Notes: generated from the letters alone by a model not told the origin. A stretch of 64,000 bases of DNA from Liminaster sp964567855 (GCA_964567855.1 CAZMOE010000003.1:62001-126000); one strand, 5' to 3'; positions 1 through 9,877 are shown, counted from the first letter of the stretch. Numbers and translations: made by a program.

Positions 1-2605
1 GGAGGAAAAAAAGACCGCCAACCGTTCTATGGCACACACTCCCGGCGAATCGGTACGGCTTTCCGGTCCGAAAATCCTCGGAACACTTGACCTGAACAAG
101 AAAAAGCCCGCACCGGCTCAGACATCCAAACCGGCTCAGGCCGCTCAAGCATCCAAGCCGGCAACAGAAAAAACGGCAGAAACTGCACCGCAGAAACAGG
201 TAACTCAGAAGCCCACCGCTACCATAGCTCCGGCCGCACAGCCGGCAGTGGCCACAAAAACGAAAACTGAAACGGTTTCTCCGGTACAACAACCGGCCGA
301 CACCGCCAAGGCACCCGCTCAGGCAGAAGTTGCGCCCCAGAAAGCGACACAATCGGAAGAGGTATTCCGATTGTCGCCGACTCCGGCCCCGCAACTGAAT
401 GTTGTCGGCACCATCGACCTGGAAGCCCTGAATCAAAGTACCCGTCCCCGCAAGAAGACCAAAGAGGAAAAACGTAAGGAAAGGGAGCAGAAAGAGGGTA
501 ATGGCGGTCACAAGCGTCAACGCATCAATGCCCAGAAGGTGGACATCAATGCGATGGCCGCATCAGGTCGTGATGCCAATAACAACAATGGCGGAAGCAG
601 CCGTCGCAGCGAGCGAAACGGCCGTAACGGCAATAGCGGAAACGCCAACAGTCAGGGAGCAGGCAAGAAAAACCGCCTGAAGAAACCGCTGCAGAAACCG
701 GAAGTCAATGAAGAGGACGTTCAGAAGCAGGTGAAAGAAACTCTGGCCCGTCTTTTGGGGAAACCGGAGAAGAAATCGGTAAAATACCGTAAAGACAAAC
801 GAACCGCCGCCGCAGAACGCGCCGCAGAAATACAGGAAGAAGAGGCTGCAGACAGCAAGGTACTCAAACTGACGGAATTTGTGACGGCCAATGACCTGGC
901 ATCGATGATGAACATCAATGTGACACAGGTCATCACAACCTGCATGAGCATCGGCATGATGGTTTCCATCAACCAGCGCCTGGATGCGGAAACCATCAAT
1001 CTGGTTGCAGAAGAATTCGGCTTCAAGACAGAATATATATCCAACGAAGTGGCCCAGGCCATTCAGGACGAAACCGATAAAGAGGAAGACCTTACCACCC
1101 GCCCGCCGATCATTACCGTCATGGGACATGTCGACCACGGTAAAACAAAGCTCCTTGACTACATTCGTAACTCGAACGTAATCGCCGGCGAAGCAGGAGG
1201 TATCACACAGCACATCGGCGCCTACAACGTTCAATTGTCAGACGGTCGCCATGTGACATTCTTGGATACTCCGGGACACGAAGCCTTCACGGCTATGCGT
1301 GCCCGCGGTGCAAAGATGACAGATATCGCCATCATCATCATCGCTGCAGACGACGGAATAATGCCGCAGACCAAAGAGGCCATCAATCACGCTGCCGCCG
1401 CAAATGTACCGATCGTTTTTGCCATCAATAAAATCGACAAGCCCACGGCCAACCCCAATAAAGTCAAAGAACAGCTTTCGGCCATGAATTACCTCGTCGA
1501 AGAATGGGGTGGCAAATACCAGAGCCAGGACATCAGCGCCCGCGAAGGTCTGAATGTGGACCTGCTGCTGGAAAAAGTCCTGCTGGAGGCCGAAATGTTG
1601 GAACTCAAGGCAAATCCGAACCGCCGCGCAGTGGGTTCGGTCATCGAATCCACGCTCGACAAAGGGCGCGGATATGTTGCAACCGTCCTCGTGCAGAACG
1701 GCACGCTGCACATCGGAGATGTTATCCTTGCCGGTACACACTACGGCCGCGTCAAAGCCATGTATAACGAGCGTTTCCAGAAAGTGAAAGAAGCCGGCCC
1801 CTCTACTCCGGTGCAGGTGCTCGGCCTGAACGGCGCCCCACAGGCTGGGGACCAGTTCAATATTCTCGAAACAGAGCAGGAAGCCCGTGAAATCGCGGCC
1901 AAACGTGAACGCCTGGCGCGCGAACAGAGTCTGCGCACGCAGACAATGCTGACGCTGGATGAAATCGGTCGCCGTATTGCCGTCGGAAACTTCCAGGAGC
2001 TGAACCTGATTGTCAAGGGTGACGTAGATGGATCCGTTGAAGCCCTTTCCGACTCGCTTATCAAGCTTTCTACACCCCAGATCCAGATCAACGTCATACA
2101 CAAGGCAGTCGGCCAGATCTCGGAATCGGATGTTACCCTCGCTGCGGCCTCCAAAGCGATCATAGTAGGTTTCCAAGTACGCCCTTCACAGCCTGCCCGT
2201 AGACTGGCGGAACGCGATGGTGTGGAAATCCGCCTCTACTCGATTATCTACGATGCCATTGAGGAAGTCAAAGACGCCATGGTCGGCATGCTGGCCCCCG
2301 AAACGAAGGAGGAAATCACCGGATACCTTGAAGTTAAAACCGTCTTTAAGATCACTAAGGTCGGCACCGTGGCAGGTTGTCTTGTCAAGGAAGGCAAGAT
2401 CAAGCGCTCCGACAAGGTACGCGTCATCCGCGACGGTATTGTTCTTTACTCCGGAGAATTGGGCTCCCTCAAACGCTTCAAAGACGATGTCAAAGAGGTG
2501 GGAACCAACTTCGAATGCGGGTTGAACATCAACGGTTTCAACGATATTCAGGAAGGCGATCTTATCGAATCCTACACCGAAGTCCAGATCAAGCCGAAGC
2601 TATAA
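1..2605 (+). CDS. infB: Translation initiation factor IF-2 (5' end outside window)
   Basis: IF-2 is the GTPase that brings fMet-tRNA to the 30S subunit and promotes subunit joining. The reading frame is open from base 2 without a stop, so the ATG at 29 is probably internal and the N-terminal IF2N part lies upstream. About 200 visible residues form a Pro/Ala/Lys/Gln-rich and then basic linker, usual in Bacteroidetes IF-2. The G domain follows, with G1 GHVDHGKT (codons 1124-1147), G3 DTPGHE and G4 NKID, and then the two beta-barrel domains and the C-terminal tRNA-binding domain. The stop is at 2605. It heads an infB-cvpA-suf gene order typical of Bacteroidales. Identity is essentially certain; only the true start cannot be seen. 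Confidence 0.97.
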   Translation, partial: EEKKTANRSMAHTPGESVRLSGPKILGTLDLNKKKPAPAQTSKPAQAAQASKPATEKTAETAPQKQVTQKPTATIAPAAQPAVATKTKTETVSPVQQPADTAKAPAQAEVAPQKATQSEEVFRLSPTPAPQLNVVGTIDLEALNQSTRPRKKTKEEKRKEREQKEGNGGHKRQRINAQKVDINAMAASGRDANNNNGGSSRRSERNGRNGNSGNANSQGAGKKNRLKKPLQKPEVNEEDVQKQVKETLARLLGKPEKKSVKYRKDKRTAAAERAAEIQEEEAADSKVLKLTEFVTANDLASMMNINVTQVITTCMSIGMMVSINQRLDAETINLVAEEFGFKTEYISNEVAQAIQDETDKEEDLTTRPPIITVMGHVDHGKTKLLDYIRNSNVIAGEAGGITQHIGAYNVQLSDGRHVTFLDTPGHEAFTAMRARGAKMTDIAIIIIAADDGIMPQTKEAINHAAAANVPIVFAINKIDKPTANPNKVKEQLSAMNYLVEEWGGKYQSQDISAREGLNVDLLLEKVLLEAEMLELKANPNRRAVGSVIESTLDKGRGYVATVLVQNGTLHIGDVILAGTHYGRVKAMYNERFQKVKEAGPSTPVQVLGLNGAPQAGDQFNILETEQEAREIAAKRERLAREQSLRTQTMLTLDEIGRRIAVGNFQELNLIVKGDVDGSVEALSDSLIKLSTPQIQINVIHKAVGQISESDVTLAAASKAIIVGFQVRPSQPARRLAERDGVEIRLYSIIYDAIEEVKDAMVGMLAPETKEEITGYLEVKTVFKITKVGTVAGCLVKEGKIKRSDKVRVIRDGIVLYSGELGSLKRFKDDVKEVGTNFECGLNINGFNDIQEGDLIESYTEVQIKPKL

Positions 2606-2616
2606 TTTGTAACCTC

Positions 2617-2660
2617 ATGAATTATGGGACATGGTTTTATCTCTATGTCTCATAATTCAT
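2617..2660. repeat. 15-bp inverted repeat (stem-loop) between infB and cvpA
   Basis: Arms at 2617-2631 and 2646-2660 are reverse complements with one mismatch, around a 14-base loop. The stem is AT-rich and has no U-tract, so it is not a classical terminator. It covers the ATG codons at 2624 and 2645 that could otherwise start cvpA. It may be an mRNA-processing or stabilising element between the two genes. Confidence 0.6.
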
Positions 2661-2680
2661 ATATAAAAAGAACTATCGAA

Positions 2681-3193
2681 TTGAACTACGTCGACATTTC
2701 CATCCTCGTATTCATCGGGATCGGTGCTATTATGGGACTCATCCGCGGTTTTGTACGCGAAATCATTTCCACTATCGGCATCCTGATTGCCGCTATTGTG
2801 GCCAACCTTGTTTCTCCGGTAGCACAACCGTTCTTGGGGAAATGGATCAACGAGGGTACCACCGCCGCAGTCATCGTCTGGGTTATCATCTTCTTTGTAG
2901 TACTGTTTTTGCTCAACAAATTAGGGTTCATACTCAACCGATTACTGCGAGCGATCATGTTAGGAGGGCTTAACAAACTGCTGGGAGGCATCTTCGGCGC
3001 TTTAAAATATACGCTGATCGCATGTCTAATCATCACCCTGCTCGAATTTGCCTGCAGCAAAGTCGATGAGACGGAATTCTCCACCCAAATACGGCAAAGC
3101 CGACTGGTTCCTTATATTCACGATGTGATAAGTTTCATCAGTCCCTATACTCAGGAATATATCATTGCTCCCACCAAGAAACTCCTCTCTTAA
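2681..3193 (+). CDS. CvpA family membrane protein
   Basis: This is a small inner-membrane protein of the CvpA family, named after colicin V production in E. coli; its role in Bacteroidetes is not known. Four hydrophobic segments are visible after the N-terminal NYVDISIL motif, and a basic, Gly-rich loop (GLIRGFVREI) follows the first helix, as in the family. I chose the TTG at 2681 because family members begin at this NYxDI motif and because the upstream ATGs at 2624 and 2645 lie inside a stem-loop. The longer frame from 2624 would add 19 residues that do not look like the family. It lies 75 bases after infB, probably in the same transcript. Confidence 0.8.
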   Translation: MNYVDISILVFIGIGAIMGLIRGFVREIISTIGILIAAIVANLVSPVAQPFLGKWINEGTTAAVIVWVIIFFVVLFLLNKLGFILNRLLRAIMLGGLNKLLGGIFGALKYTLIACLIITLLEFACSKVDETEFSTQIRQSRLVPYIHDVISFISPYTQEYIIAPTKKLLS

Positions 3194-3368
3194 AAAAGGG
3201 TCTTGCCGTACAGAGATTCCGCAGATATGAATTCATCGGAACTTTACACCGGCTGATCCGTTTATCTCACAGAAGAGTGGAAACATTTTCCGGCAAACGG
3301 GAGACATGGTGCATGGCTTTTCCAACGTTTCAATTCAATAAAAAACAAACATTTGATGACAAAGTAAT

Positions 3369-4868
3369 ATGTCAGGCAAATCAGATTATAATACCCCGAC
3401 AACGGAAACGGCTTCCGAAAACCTCTTGACCGACATCACACAAAGAGAATACAAGTACGGCTTCACTTCCGATATCGATACGGAGGTCATTCCCGTCGGG
3501 CTCAACGAAGAGGTCATCCGACTCATATCTGCCAAGAAAGGCGAACCGGAATGGATGCTTGACTTCCGTCTCAAAGCCTATCGCCACTGGCTGACACTCC
3601 CCGTCCCGACATGGGGACACCTCAAAATCGCACCCATCGACTACCAATCCATCAGCTATTATGCGGCCCCCAGAAAAAAAGAGGGACCACAAAGTCTCGA
3701 TGAGGTCGATCCGGAGATCCTGAAAACCTTTGATAAGCTCGGCATACCGCTACATGAGCGCGAGATGCTGGCAGGCATTCAGGGAGGATCGAACATGGCC
3801 GTCGATGCAATCGTGGACAGCGAGTCACAGAAGACCACCTATAAAGAAAAACTGGCCGAATTGGGCATTATTTTCTGTTCCTTCAACGAGGCGGTCAAGG
3901 GCTACCCCGAATTAGTCAGAAAATATATGGGGCGCGTTGTTCCCTATCAGGATAACTACTATGCCGCCCTCAACAGCGCGGTCTTCAGCGACGGATCCTT
4001 CGTCTACATTCCGAAGGGGATCCGCTGCCCGATGGAGTTAGCTTCTTACTTCCGCATCAATGCCAGCGGCACGGGACAATTCGAGCGCACCCTCATCATT
4101 GCGGATGATGATGCCTACGTCAGTTACCTCGAAGGCTGCACGGCCCCTATGCGCGATGAAAACCAACTCCATGCCGCCGTCGTGGAAATCTTCATCCACG
4201 ATCGCGCCGAAGTAAAATATTCCACCGTACAGAACTGGTTCCCCGGTGACAAGAACGGAAAGGGCGGCGTCTATAACCTCGTGACCAAACGAGCCCTTTG
4301 CCAGGGAGATTTTTCGAAAATCAGCTGGACCCAAGTAGAAACCGGCTCAGCCATTACCTGGAAATACCCCAGTTGTGTCCTGCGCGGCGACAATTCTCAG
4401 GGAGAGTTTTACAGCGTTGCCGTCACCAATAACTACCAACAGGCCGATACCGGTACGAAAATGATACACCTCGGAAAAAATACCCGCAGCCGCATCATCT
4501 CCAAAGGCATCTCCGCCGGACATAGCCAAAACAGCTATCGCGGTCTGGTTAAAGTCGTGCCCGGTGCCGACAACGTGCGCAATTATACCCAATGCGACAG
4601 TCTTTTGCTGTCCGACACATGCGGAGCACATACTTTCCCGGTGATGGATGTCCAGAATCCGACTGCAGTCATCGAACACGAAGCCACGACTTCCAAGATC
4701 AACGAAGACCAACTCTTCTACTGCAATCAGCGGGGTATCGGCATGGAAGAAGCCGTCGGTCTCATCGTGGGCGGATATGCAAAAGAGGTTGTCAGCAAGC
4801 TCCCCATGGAATTTGCGGTCGAAGCCCAAAAACTGCTTTCCCTAAGCATAGAAAATTCCGTCGGCTAA
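3369..4868 (+). CDS. sufB: Fe-S cluster assembly scaffold SufB
   Basis: SufB is the scaffold subunit of the SufBC2D complex, on which Fe-S clusters are built in the cytosol. The protein has 499 residues, near the usual 470-495. It carries the right-handed beta-helix core and the conserved NYTQCDS stretch, whose Cys409 corresponds to the sulfur-accepting Cys405 of E. coli SufB. The C-terminal EHEATTSKI segment, which takes part in the SufB-SufD interface, is also present. It is followed 36 bases later by sufC and then sufD. No -33/-7 consensus is evident in the 175 bases after cvpA, so it may be read from the infB transcript or from a non-consensus promoter. Confidence 0.97.
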   Translation: MSGKSDYNTPTTETASENLLTDITQREYKYGFTSDIDTEVIPVGLNEEVIRLISAKKGEPEWMLDFRLKAYRHWLTLPVPTWGHLKIAPIDYQSISYYAAPRKKEGPQSLDEVDPEILKTFDKLGIPLHEREMLAGIQGGSNMAVDAIVDSESQKTTYKEKLAELGIIFCSFNEAVKGYPELVRKYMGRVVPYQDNYYAALNSAVFSDGSFVYIPKGIRCPMELASYFRINASGTGQFERTLIIADDDAYVSYLEGCTAPMRDENQLHAAVVEIFIHDRAEVKYSTVQNWFPGDKNGKGGVYNLVTKRALCQGDFSKISWTQVETGSAITWKYPSCVLRGDNSQGEFYSVAVTNNYQQADTGTKMIHLGKNTRSRIISKGISAGHSQNSYRGLVKVVPGADNVRNYTQCDSLLLSDTCGAHTFPVMDVQNPTAVIEHEATTSKINEDQLFYCNQRGIGMEEAVGLIVGGYAKEVVSKLPMEFAVEAQKLLSLSIENSVG

Positions 4869-4904
4869 CATCTTCTGTCAAACCATAAATTCATAACCTG
4901 CAAT

Positions 4905-5663
4905 ATGTCTCTCTTAGAAATCAAAAACCTGCACGCCAGCGTGGCAGGAAAAGAAATACTCCGAGGCATCGACCTCACCATCAATCCCGGCGAAATCCAT
5001 GCGGTCATGGGACCCAACGGAGCCGGCAAAAGCACTCTTTCGGCAATCCTTACCGGCAATCCGGCCTATACGGTCACCGAGGGAAGCATCACCTTCAACG
5101 GCAAGGATCTTCTGGCTATGCCCCCCGAGCAACGTGCCTGGGAAGGTATTTTTCTCAGCTTCCAGTATCCGGTAGAGATTCCCGGCGTTTCCATGGTCAA
5201 CTTCATGCGGACTGCCATCAACGAACACCGGAAATATAACAATCTCCCTGCACTCTCCGCAACCGACTTTCTCAAATTAATGAGAGAAAAGCGTGCAGTT
5301 GTCCAACTCGACAACAAATTGGCCAACCGATCGGTTAACGAAGGCTTCTCCGGTGGCGAAAAAAAGAGAAACGAGATCTTCCAGATGGCTATGCTGGAGC
5401 CAAGACTCTCCATTCTCGATGAAACAGATTCCGGCCTGGATGTCGATGCTCTCCGCATCGTATCGGACGGTGTGAACCGACTCAAATCGGCCGACAACGC
5501 GTCCATCATCATCACCCACTACAAAAGATTGCTCGACTATCTCCAGCCCCAATTCATTCACGTCGTCTACAAAGGGCGTATCGTGAAAAACGGAGGTCCC
5601 GAACTTGCCGAACAGATCGAACAACAGGGATACGACTGGATCAAACAGGAAATCGGGGAATAA
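4905..5663 (+). CDS. sufC: Fe-S assembly ATPase SufC
   Basis: SufC is the ABC-type ATPase that drives conformational change in SufBC2D. The sequence shows Walker A GPNGAGKST (residues 36-44), a Q-loop in the LSFQYP segment, the signature SGGEKKR, a Walker B ending in LDETDSGLD and the switch His in ITHYKR. At 252 residues it has the normal length. About 100 bases without a convincing gene separate it from sufD, longer than usual for this operon. Confidence 0.97.
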   Translation: MSLLEIKNLHASVAGKEILRGIDLTINPGEIHAVMGPNGAGKSTLSAILTGNPAYTVTEGSITFNGKDLLAMPPEQRAWEGIFLSFQYPVEIPGVSMVNFMRTAINEHRKYNNLPALSATDFLKLMREKRAVVQLDNKLANRSVNEGFSGGEKKRNEIFQMAMLEPRLSILDETDSGLDVDALRIVSDGVNRLKSADNASIIITHYKRLLDYLQPQFIHVVYKGRIVKNGGPELAEQIEQQGYDWIKQEIGE

Positions 5664-5762
5664 AGGCACTCACAATATGAACCGGAAAACGATGCGGCGG
5701 CAATTGCCTATGCCATCCATCTGCTCCGCCTCAAATCCGGCTTCTTAATCCACAAAAGAAAT

Positions 5763-7106
5763 ATGTCATCTGCGGCAAAACAATATATCGACCTGTACAA
5801 AGACAACCGCGACCTCATTTGCGAAAACAGCACCGGGGTCATGAACGCGGCACGAGAACAGGCATTAAACACCCTCTCGACCGCCGGAATCGAAAAAAGT
5901 AAGGATTTTACCGCTACCGATCCGGTGAAAATGCTGTCTCCCGACTATTCGCTGAACCTCCACCGCTATGAGATCCCATTGCGGCGCGAGCAGTTGTTCA
6001 CATGTTCCGTACCGAATCTCAGCACCGAACTCCACTATCTCGTCAACGAGCAGTACGTAGCGGTTTCTGCGGCGCAGCAAAGTTTCTTTGCGGGCAGTAT
6101 GCAAGCATTTGCCTCCACCTATCCGTCTCTGGCCCAGCAATATTACAACCGCCTGGCAAAACAGGAGACATCTCCATGCTCTTTAGGAGAATCGGCTCTC
6201 AACACACTGCTGGCACAGGACGGATTCGTACTATACATTCCCGACGGAGAAGTTCATGAGAAACCGATACAGCTCATCAGCCTGCTGCGAAGCGTCGAGG
6301 ACTTCATGGCCTGCCAGAGATTACTGATCATTATTGGCAACAAGGCCAAGGCCACCCTCCTGCTCTGTGATCACAGCAGCGAAAACTCAGCCCGACTGCT
6401 CAACCTGCAGACGGTTGAGATCTTCGTCGGTGAAGATTCCTCGTTCGATTTCTACGAGCTGGAAGAAAACAGCAGCAATGTGTACCGCCTCGGACAGATC
6501 TACATGAACCAGAAAGCAAGAAGCAACACCGCGCTCGGCCTGTTCTCCCTCACCGTAGGACAGACGCGCAACCGCTGCAATATCACCCTCGACGGAGAAG
6601 GTGCGAAAACCCAGCTTTTCGGCATGATCATTGCCGACGGCAAGCAACAGGTAGACAATCTCACATTTATCGACCACAAATATCCCGGCTGCACCTCAAA
6701 CGAACTCTTCAAATATGTCCTCGACGATGAGGCGCAGGGCGGTTTCATCGGGCGCATCCTCGTACGAGAGGGGGCGATCAAAACCGAAGCCTATCAAACA
6801 GACCGCAACTTGTGTCTGACCGATAAAGCACGCATGATGGCGCGACCGGAACTGGAGATATATGCCGACGACGTAAAGTGTTCACATGGAGCCACCGTCG
6901 GGCAGCTGGATGCCAACGCGCTTTACTATATGCGGACACGCGGCATCCCGGAATCAGAAGCGCGACTGCTGCTTATGTTCGCATTTATGGGTGACGTCAT
7001 CGACCTGGTGCGTCTTGAACCGTTGAGGGACCGGCTTAAACAACTTGTCGAGAAACGGTTCCGTGGGGAGCTGTCCCAATGCAACAGCTGCAAAATCAAA
7101 CGATAA
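5763..7106 (+). CDS. sufD: Fe-S assembly protein SufD
   Basis: SufD is the SufB paralogue in the SufBC2D complex and is needed for iron acquisition. The 447-residue protein has the SUF beta-helix and the C-terminal CSHGATVGQLD motif, whose His matches the functional His360 of E. coli SufD. A C-terminal CNSCKIKR tail is unusual but short. In many Bacteroides genomes sufS (cysteine desulfurase) follows directly; here the next gene, 13 bases on, is a lipoprotein gene instead, so the desulfurase must be supplied from elsewhere. Confidence 0.96.
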   Translation: MSSAAKQYIDLYKDNRDLICENSTGVMNAAREQALNTLSTAGIEKSKDFTATDPVKMLSPDYSLNLHRYEIPLRREQLFTCSVPNLSTELHYLVNEQYVAVSAAQQSFFAGSMQAFASTYPSLAQQYYNRLAKQETSPCSLGESALNTLLAQDGFVLYIPDGEVHEKPIQLISLLRSVEDFMACQRLLIIIGNKAKATLLLCDHSSENSARLLNLQTVEIFVGEDSSFDFYELEENSSNVYRLGQIYMNQKARSNTALGLFSLTVGQTRNRCNITLDGEGAKTQLFGMIIADGKQQVDNLTFIDHKYPGCTSNELFKYVLDDEAQGGFIGRILVREGAIKTEAYQTDRNLCLTDKARMMARPELEIYADDVKCSHGATVGQLDANALYYMRTRGIPESEARLLLMFAFMGDVIDLVRLEPLRDRLKQLVEKRFRGELSQCNSCKIKR

Positions 7107-7119
7107 AAGAAACCGCCAC

Positions 7120-8238
7120 ATGAAAAGTCCTGCAGCTCTTTTGCCTCTCTTAACGGCCCTTCTTATGACCGTTGCGGCCAGCAGTCTGCTTTCCGCCTGC
7201 GGCGAAACAGACGGACCATTACCCGGCGAACAATTCTCGCCTTACAACCGGCTCGTCAAAAGCTATACGAACCTTGTCAATATCCGGTATGCAGGAGAAG
7301 AGGTCTACGTTTCAGGACCCGGCAAAGACTTTATCACGGCAGAAACCGATAGCGACCGCCCTGCCCGTCTCACCATCCGGTCGGAGGCCGACGGGATCGC
7401 CTTTTTCGTCTACGGAAAAACATTGGACGGGCAACTGAAAATCTACAGCACGCGGTCATACGCCCTATACCTCAACAATGCGGTCATCAGCAGTTCCGAG
7501 GGCGCGGTCATCGACAGCCAATGCGACGAAACCTGCTATCTGGTGCTTTGCAACAACAGCAAGAACGTATTGAGCGACAGCCCGGAATATCCGATACATT
7601 ATGACGCAGAGGGGATGATAGAAGAAAACAATGCGTGCTTCTACACGCGGGGAAGACTTATTTTCGACGGCACCGGCACCCTAAACATTGAAAGTTCCGG
7701 CACCGCCCGTTTCGAGCCGACGATCGGCGATACGATGTACATACATGGCATCAGCGCATCGGGTGGGATAGAAACGCCTTACGACGTGAAACTTAACATT
7801 TCGGCTGCCGGCGGCGATGCACTCCATGCGGAAGATTCTACCGTGTATCTTGTCAAAGGGACATTCAATCTCACTGCCGCCCGCCACGCAATCTGCAACA
7901 CCGCCGGAAACGTCATCATAGAGGAAGGGACCCTTTACGGAACGGCATCTCACGGCAAATTCATCTCCGCTCCGGCCGGACATGGTCTGGCCGTCGAAGA
8001 GGGCCTTTGTTTCGGAGCGTCGGCACAGGCTTCGGATCTCTATCCTGCATCGCGGCAACATCTCTGGCAATATCGGACCGACACCGTCCGGCTTCAGCCC
8101 GACGCAGCAATCAGCGCCTACATCGGCCGTACCAAAATCGCCACCCTAACACCGTTGTCAGCCGACATTCCGGAGAATCCGTATCTATTGCTGTCATCAC
8201 CCGCGCTGAAAGAAGGCGACGAGGTGACATTCCAATAG
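7120..8238 (+). CDS. Lipoprotein with Cthe_2159-like carbohydrate-binding beta-helix
   Basis: The protein starts MKSPAALL, has a hydrophobic signal and the lipobox LSAC, so it should be an exported lipoprotein of 372 residues. The body has short beta-rung repeats (for example LYLNNAVISSSEGAVIDSQ, then VKLNISAAGGDALHAEDS) that resemble the carbohydrate-binding domain family of Clostridium thermocellum Cthe_2159 (PF14262), which binds cellulose and pectin. The ATG at 7120 is preferred over a longer frame from 7045, which overlaps sufD and would bury the signal peptide. It follows sufD by 13 bases and may be cotranscribed, although its role has no obvious link to Fe-S assembly. The ligand is unknown. 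Confidence 0.75.
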   Translation: MKSPAALLPLLTALLMTVAASSLLSACGETDGPLPGEQFSPYNRLVKSYTNLVNIRYAGEEVYVSGPGKDFITAETDSDRPARLTIRSEADGIAFFVYGKTLDGQLKIYSTRSYALYLNNAVISSSEGAVIDSQCDETCYLVLCNNSKNVLSDSPEYPIHYDAEGMIEENNACFYTRGRLIFDGTGTLNIESSGTARFEPTIGDTMYIHGISASGGIETPYDVKLNISAAGGDALHAEDSTVYLVKGTFNLTAARHAICNTAGNVIIEEGTLYGTASHGKFISAPAGHGLAVEEGLCFGASAQASDLYPASRQHLWQYRTDTVRLQPDAAISAYIGRTKIATLTPLSADIPENPYLLLSSPALKEGDEVTFQ

Positions 8239-8263
8239 CCTCTTCCATCCTGGCGAATCCCGA

Positions 8264-8309
8264 AAAAACGGGTCTCTTCCGACGACAATCGTCCAAGAGG
8301 CCCGTTTTT
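8264..8309. terminator. Bidirectional intrinsic terminator
   Basis: Arms at 8264-8278 and 8295-8309 form a 15-bp stem with one wobble pair. Each has runs of A on the left and T on the right, so it can end transcription both from the lipoprotein gene (+) and from the antiporter gene (-), which converge here. Confidence 0.85.
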
Positions 8310-8344
8310 CACATCTCATATACGGAAGGTATCCCTTCTATCGT

Positions 8345-9799
8345 TTATTCTTTCTTATTTTCTGAAATCAGCAGCAATTTATCGCCCTCGCGAAGATGCA
8401 ATGAGCCGTTGGGGACCAGAAATTCCCCGTCGCGCTTCACGATCATCACCAGCGTACCTTGCGGCAGATTCAGATCTTTCAGCGTCTCCCCCCGGGTGAG
8501 CATGGCCGGCGTCACGGTCACATCCGTCAAATTACTGTCAATCTCCTCCGGCAATTCGACGCCGAAGTCATTACCGGTTTTCTGCAACGGCTCGGAAAGA
8601 TTAAGCAGCTTTGCGGCATGAGGAATCGTCGTCCCTTGCACGATCAGCGACAAAATAGTAATGAAAAAAACAATATTGAACAGCTGACCGCTCCCCTCTA
8701 CCCCGGCCACTACCGGATAGGTTGCAAAAATGATGGGCACCGCACCACGCAAGCCTACCCACGAAACAAACAGCTTCGATTTCCCCGTCATCTTGCGGAA
8801 AGGCAACAGACAGAGCCATACTGCCACGGGACGACCCACCACAATCATAAAACATCCGATCAGCAACGCAACGATCGACACATCCAGCATTTCATGCGGA
8901 TTCACCAGCAACCCTAACACAAGGAACATGATAATCTGGAAAAGCCAGGTCAATCCATCCATAAAGGTCGTGACCTCACGACGGTGCGCCATTTTATTAT
9001 TTCCCACTACAATACCGCAGATATAGACCGCCAGATAGCCGTTACCATTCAAAAGCCCCGTGACAGAGAACGTCAGGAAGCCCATAGCAAGCAACAGGAT
9101 CGGATAAAGCGACGAATTGTCAATATTCAGCCGGTTCATCATCAAAACAGAGAGCCTGCCGAAAGCATAACCTACCGCACCGCCTACGACAAACTGCACC
9201 GCCAGCATGGTCAGCACCTCCATTACCGAGCTTCCGTCCGCCTGCAACACACCAATGAGCACAATGGTAAGCAAATAGGCCATCGGATCGTTACTACCGC
9301 TTTCCAATTCAAGCATCGGACGTAAGTTATGCTTCAGATTCATCTTCTGCGAACGCAGAATAGCAAAAACCGAAGCCGAATCGGTAGAAGACATCGTGGC
9401 GGCCAACAGCATGGAAGGTATCAAGGCAAAATGAATATTGGTCCATGGCAAATCGGAGACAAACCACACAAAAAGCCCTGTCATAATGGTGGTCAGAAAG
9501 ACTCCTAAGGTAGAAAGGACAATACCGGGGGCCATCACTGGCCGGATATCCGACAATTTGGTATCCATACCGCCGGAAAACAGAATGACACACAAGGCCA
9601 CCATGCCGATAAACTGTGCCGTAGACACACTATCAAACTGCAGCCCCAGGCCATCGCTTCCGAACCCCATTCCAACCAGCAAAAAAAGCAGCAAAGCAGG
9701 TACTCCGAAACGATAGCCGGTTTTCTGGACAACGATACCGGCCACCAACAGGATAGAGCCGACAAGCAAAACATTTTCCGAAGTAAAACTAATATCCAT
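8345..9799 (-). CDS. K+/H+ antiporter of the NhaP2/CvrA type (CPA1) with C-terminal TrkA-C domain
   Basis: This is an inner-membrane monovalent cation/proton antiporter. About 12-13 hydrophobic segments fill residues 5-390, including the motif GVPALLLFLLVGMGFG and the ion-site region TMSSTDSASVFAILR typical of CPA1 exchangers. The C-terminal 90 residues (EIDSNLTDVTV to GDKLLLISENK) match a TrkA-C/RCK-C ligand-binding domain, as in NhaP2 and CvrA, which help control cell K+ and volume. I chose the ATG at 9799 (484 residues) because a consensus promoter at 9847-9877 lies between it and the longer frame start at 9913. Substrate preference (K+ or Na+) cannot be told from sequence. Confidence 0.9.
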   Translation of the reverse strand: MDISFTSENVLLVGSILLVAGIVVQKTGYRFGVPALLLFLLVGMGFGSDGLGLQFDSVSTAQFIGMVALCVILFSGGMDTKLSDIRPVMAPGIVLSTLGVFLTTIMTGLFVWFVSDLPWTNIHFALIPSMLLAATMSSTDSASVFAILRSQKMNLKHNLRPMLELESGSNDPMAYLLTIVLIGVLQADGSSVMEVLTMLAVQFVVGGAVGYAFGRLSVLMMNRLNIDNSSLYPILLLAMGFLTFSVTGLLNGNGYLAVYICGIVVGNNKMAHRREVTTFMDGLTWLFQIIMFLVLGLLVNPHEMLDVSIVALLIGCFMIVVGRPVAVWLCLLPFRKMTGKSKLFVSWVGLRGAVPIIFATYPVVAGVEGSGQLFNIVFFITILSLIVQGTTIPHAAKLLNLSEPLQKTGNDFGVELPEEIDSNLTDVTVTPAMLTRGETLKDLNLPQGTLVMIVKRDGEFLVPNGSLHLREGDKLLLISENKKE

Positions 9800-9846
9800 A
9801 AAAGCAAATCTTTCTAAAAAACAAGTTCTTCCTATTAAAAACGCTA

Positions 9847-9877
9847 CAAAGTTAATAATTACCCGGCGTGAAACAAA
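9847..9877 (-). promoter_or_regulatory. Sigma-ABfr promoter of the antiporter gene
   Basis: On the minus strand the -33 box TTTG (9874-9877) is followed after 19 bases by the -7 box TAACTTTG (9847-9854), a full match to the Bacteroidetes consensus. Transcription should begin about 40 bases before the ATG at 9799. Confidence 0.85.
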
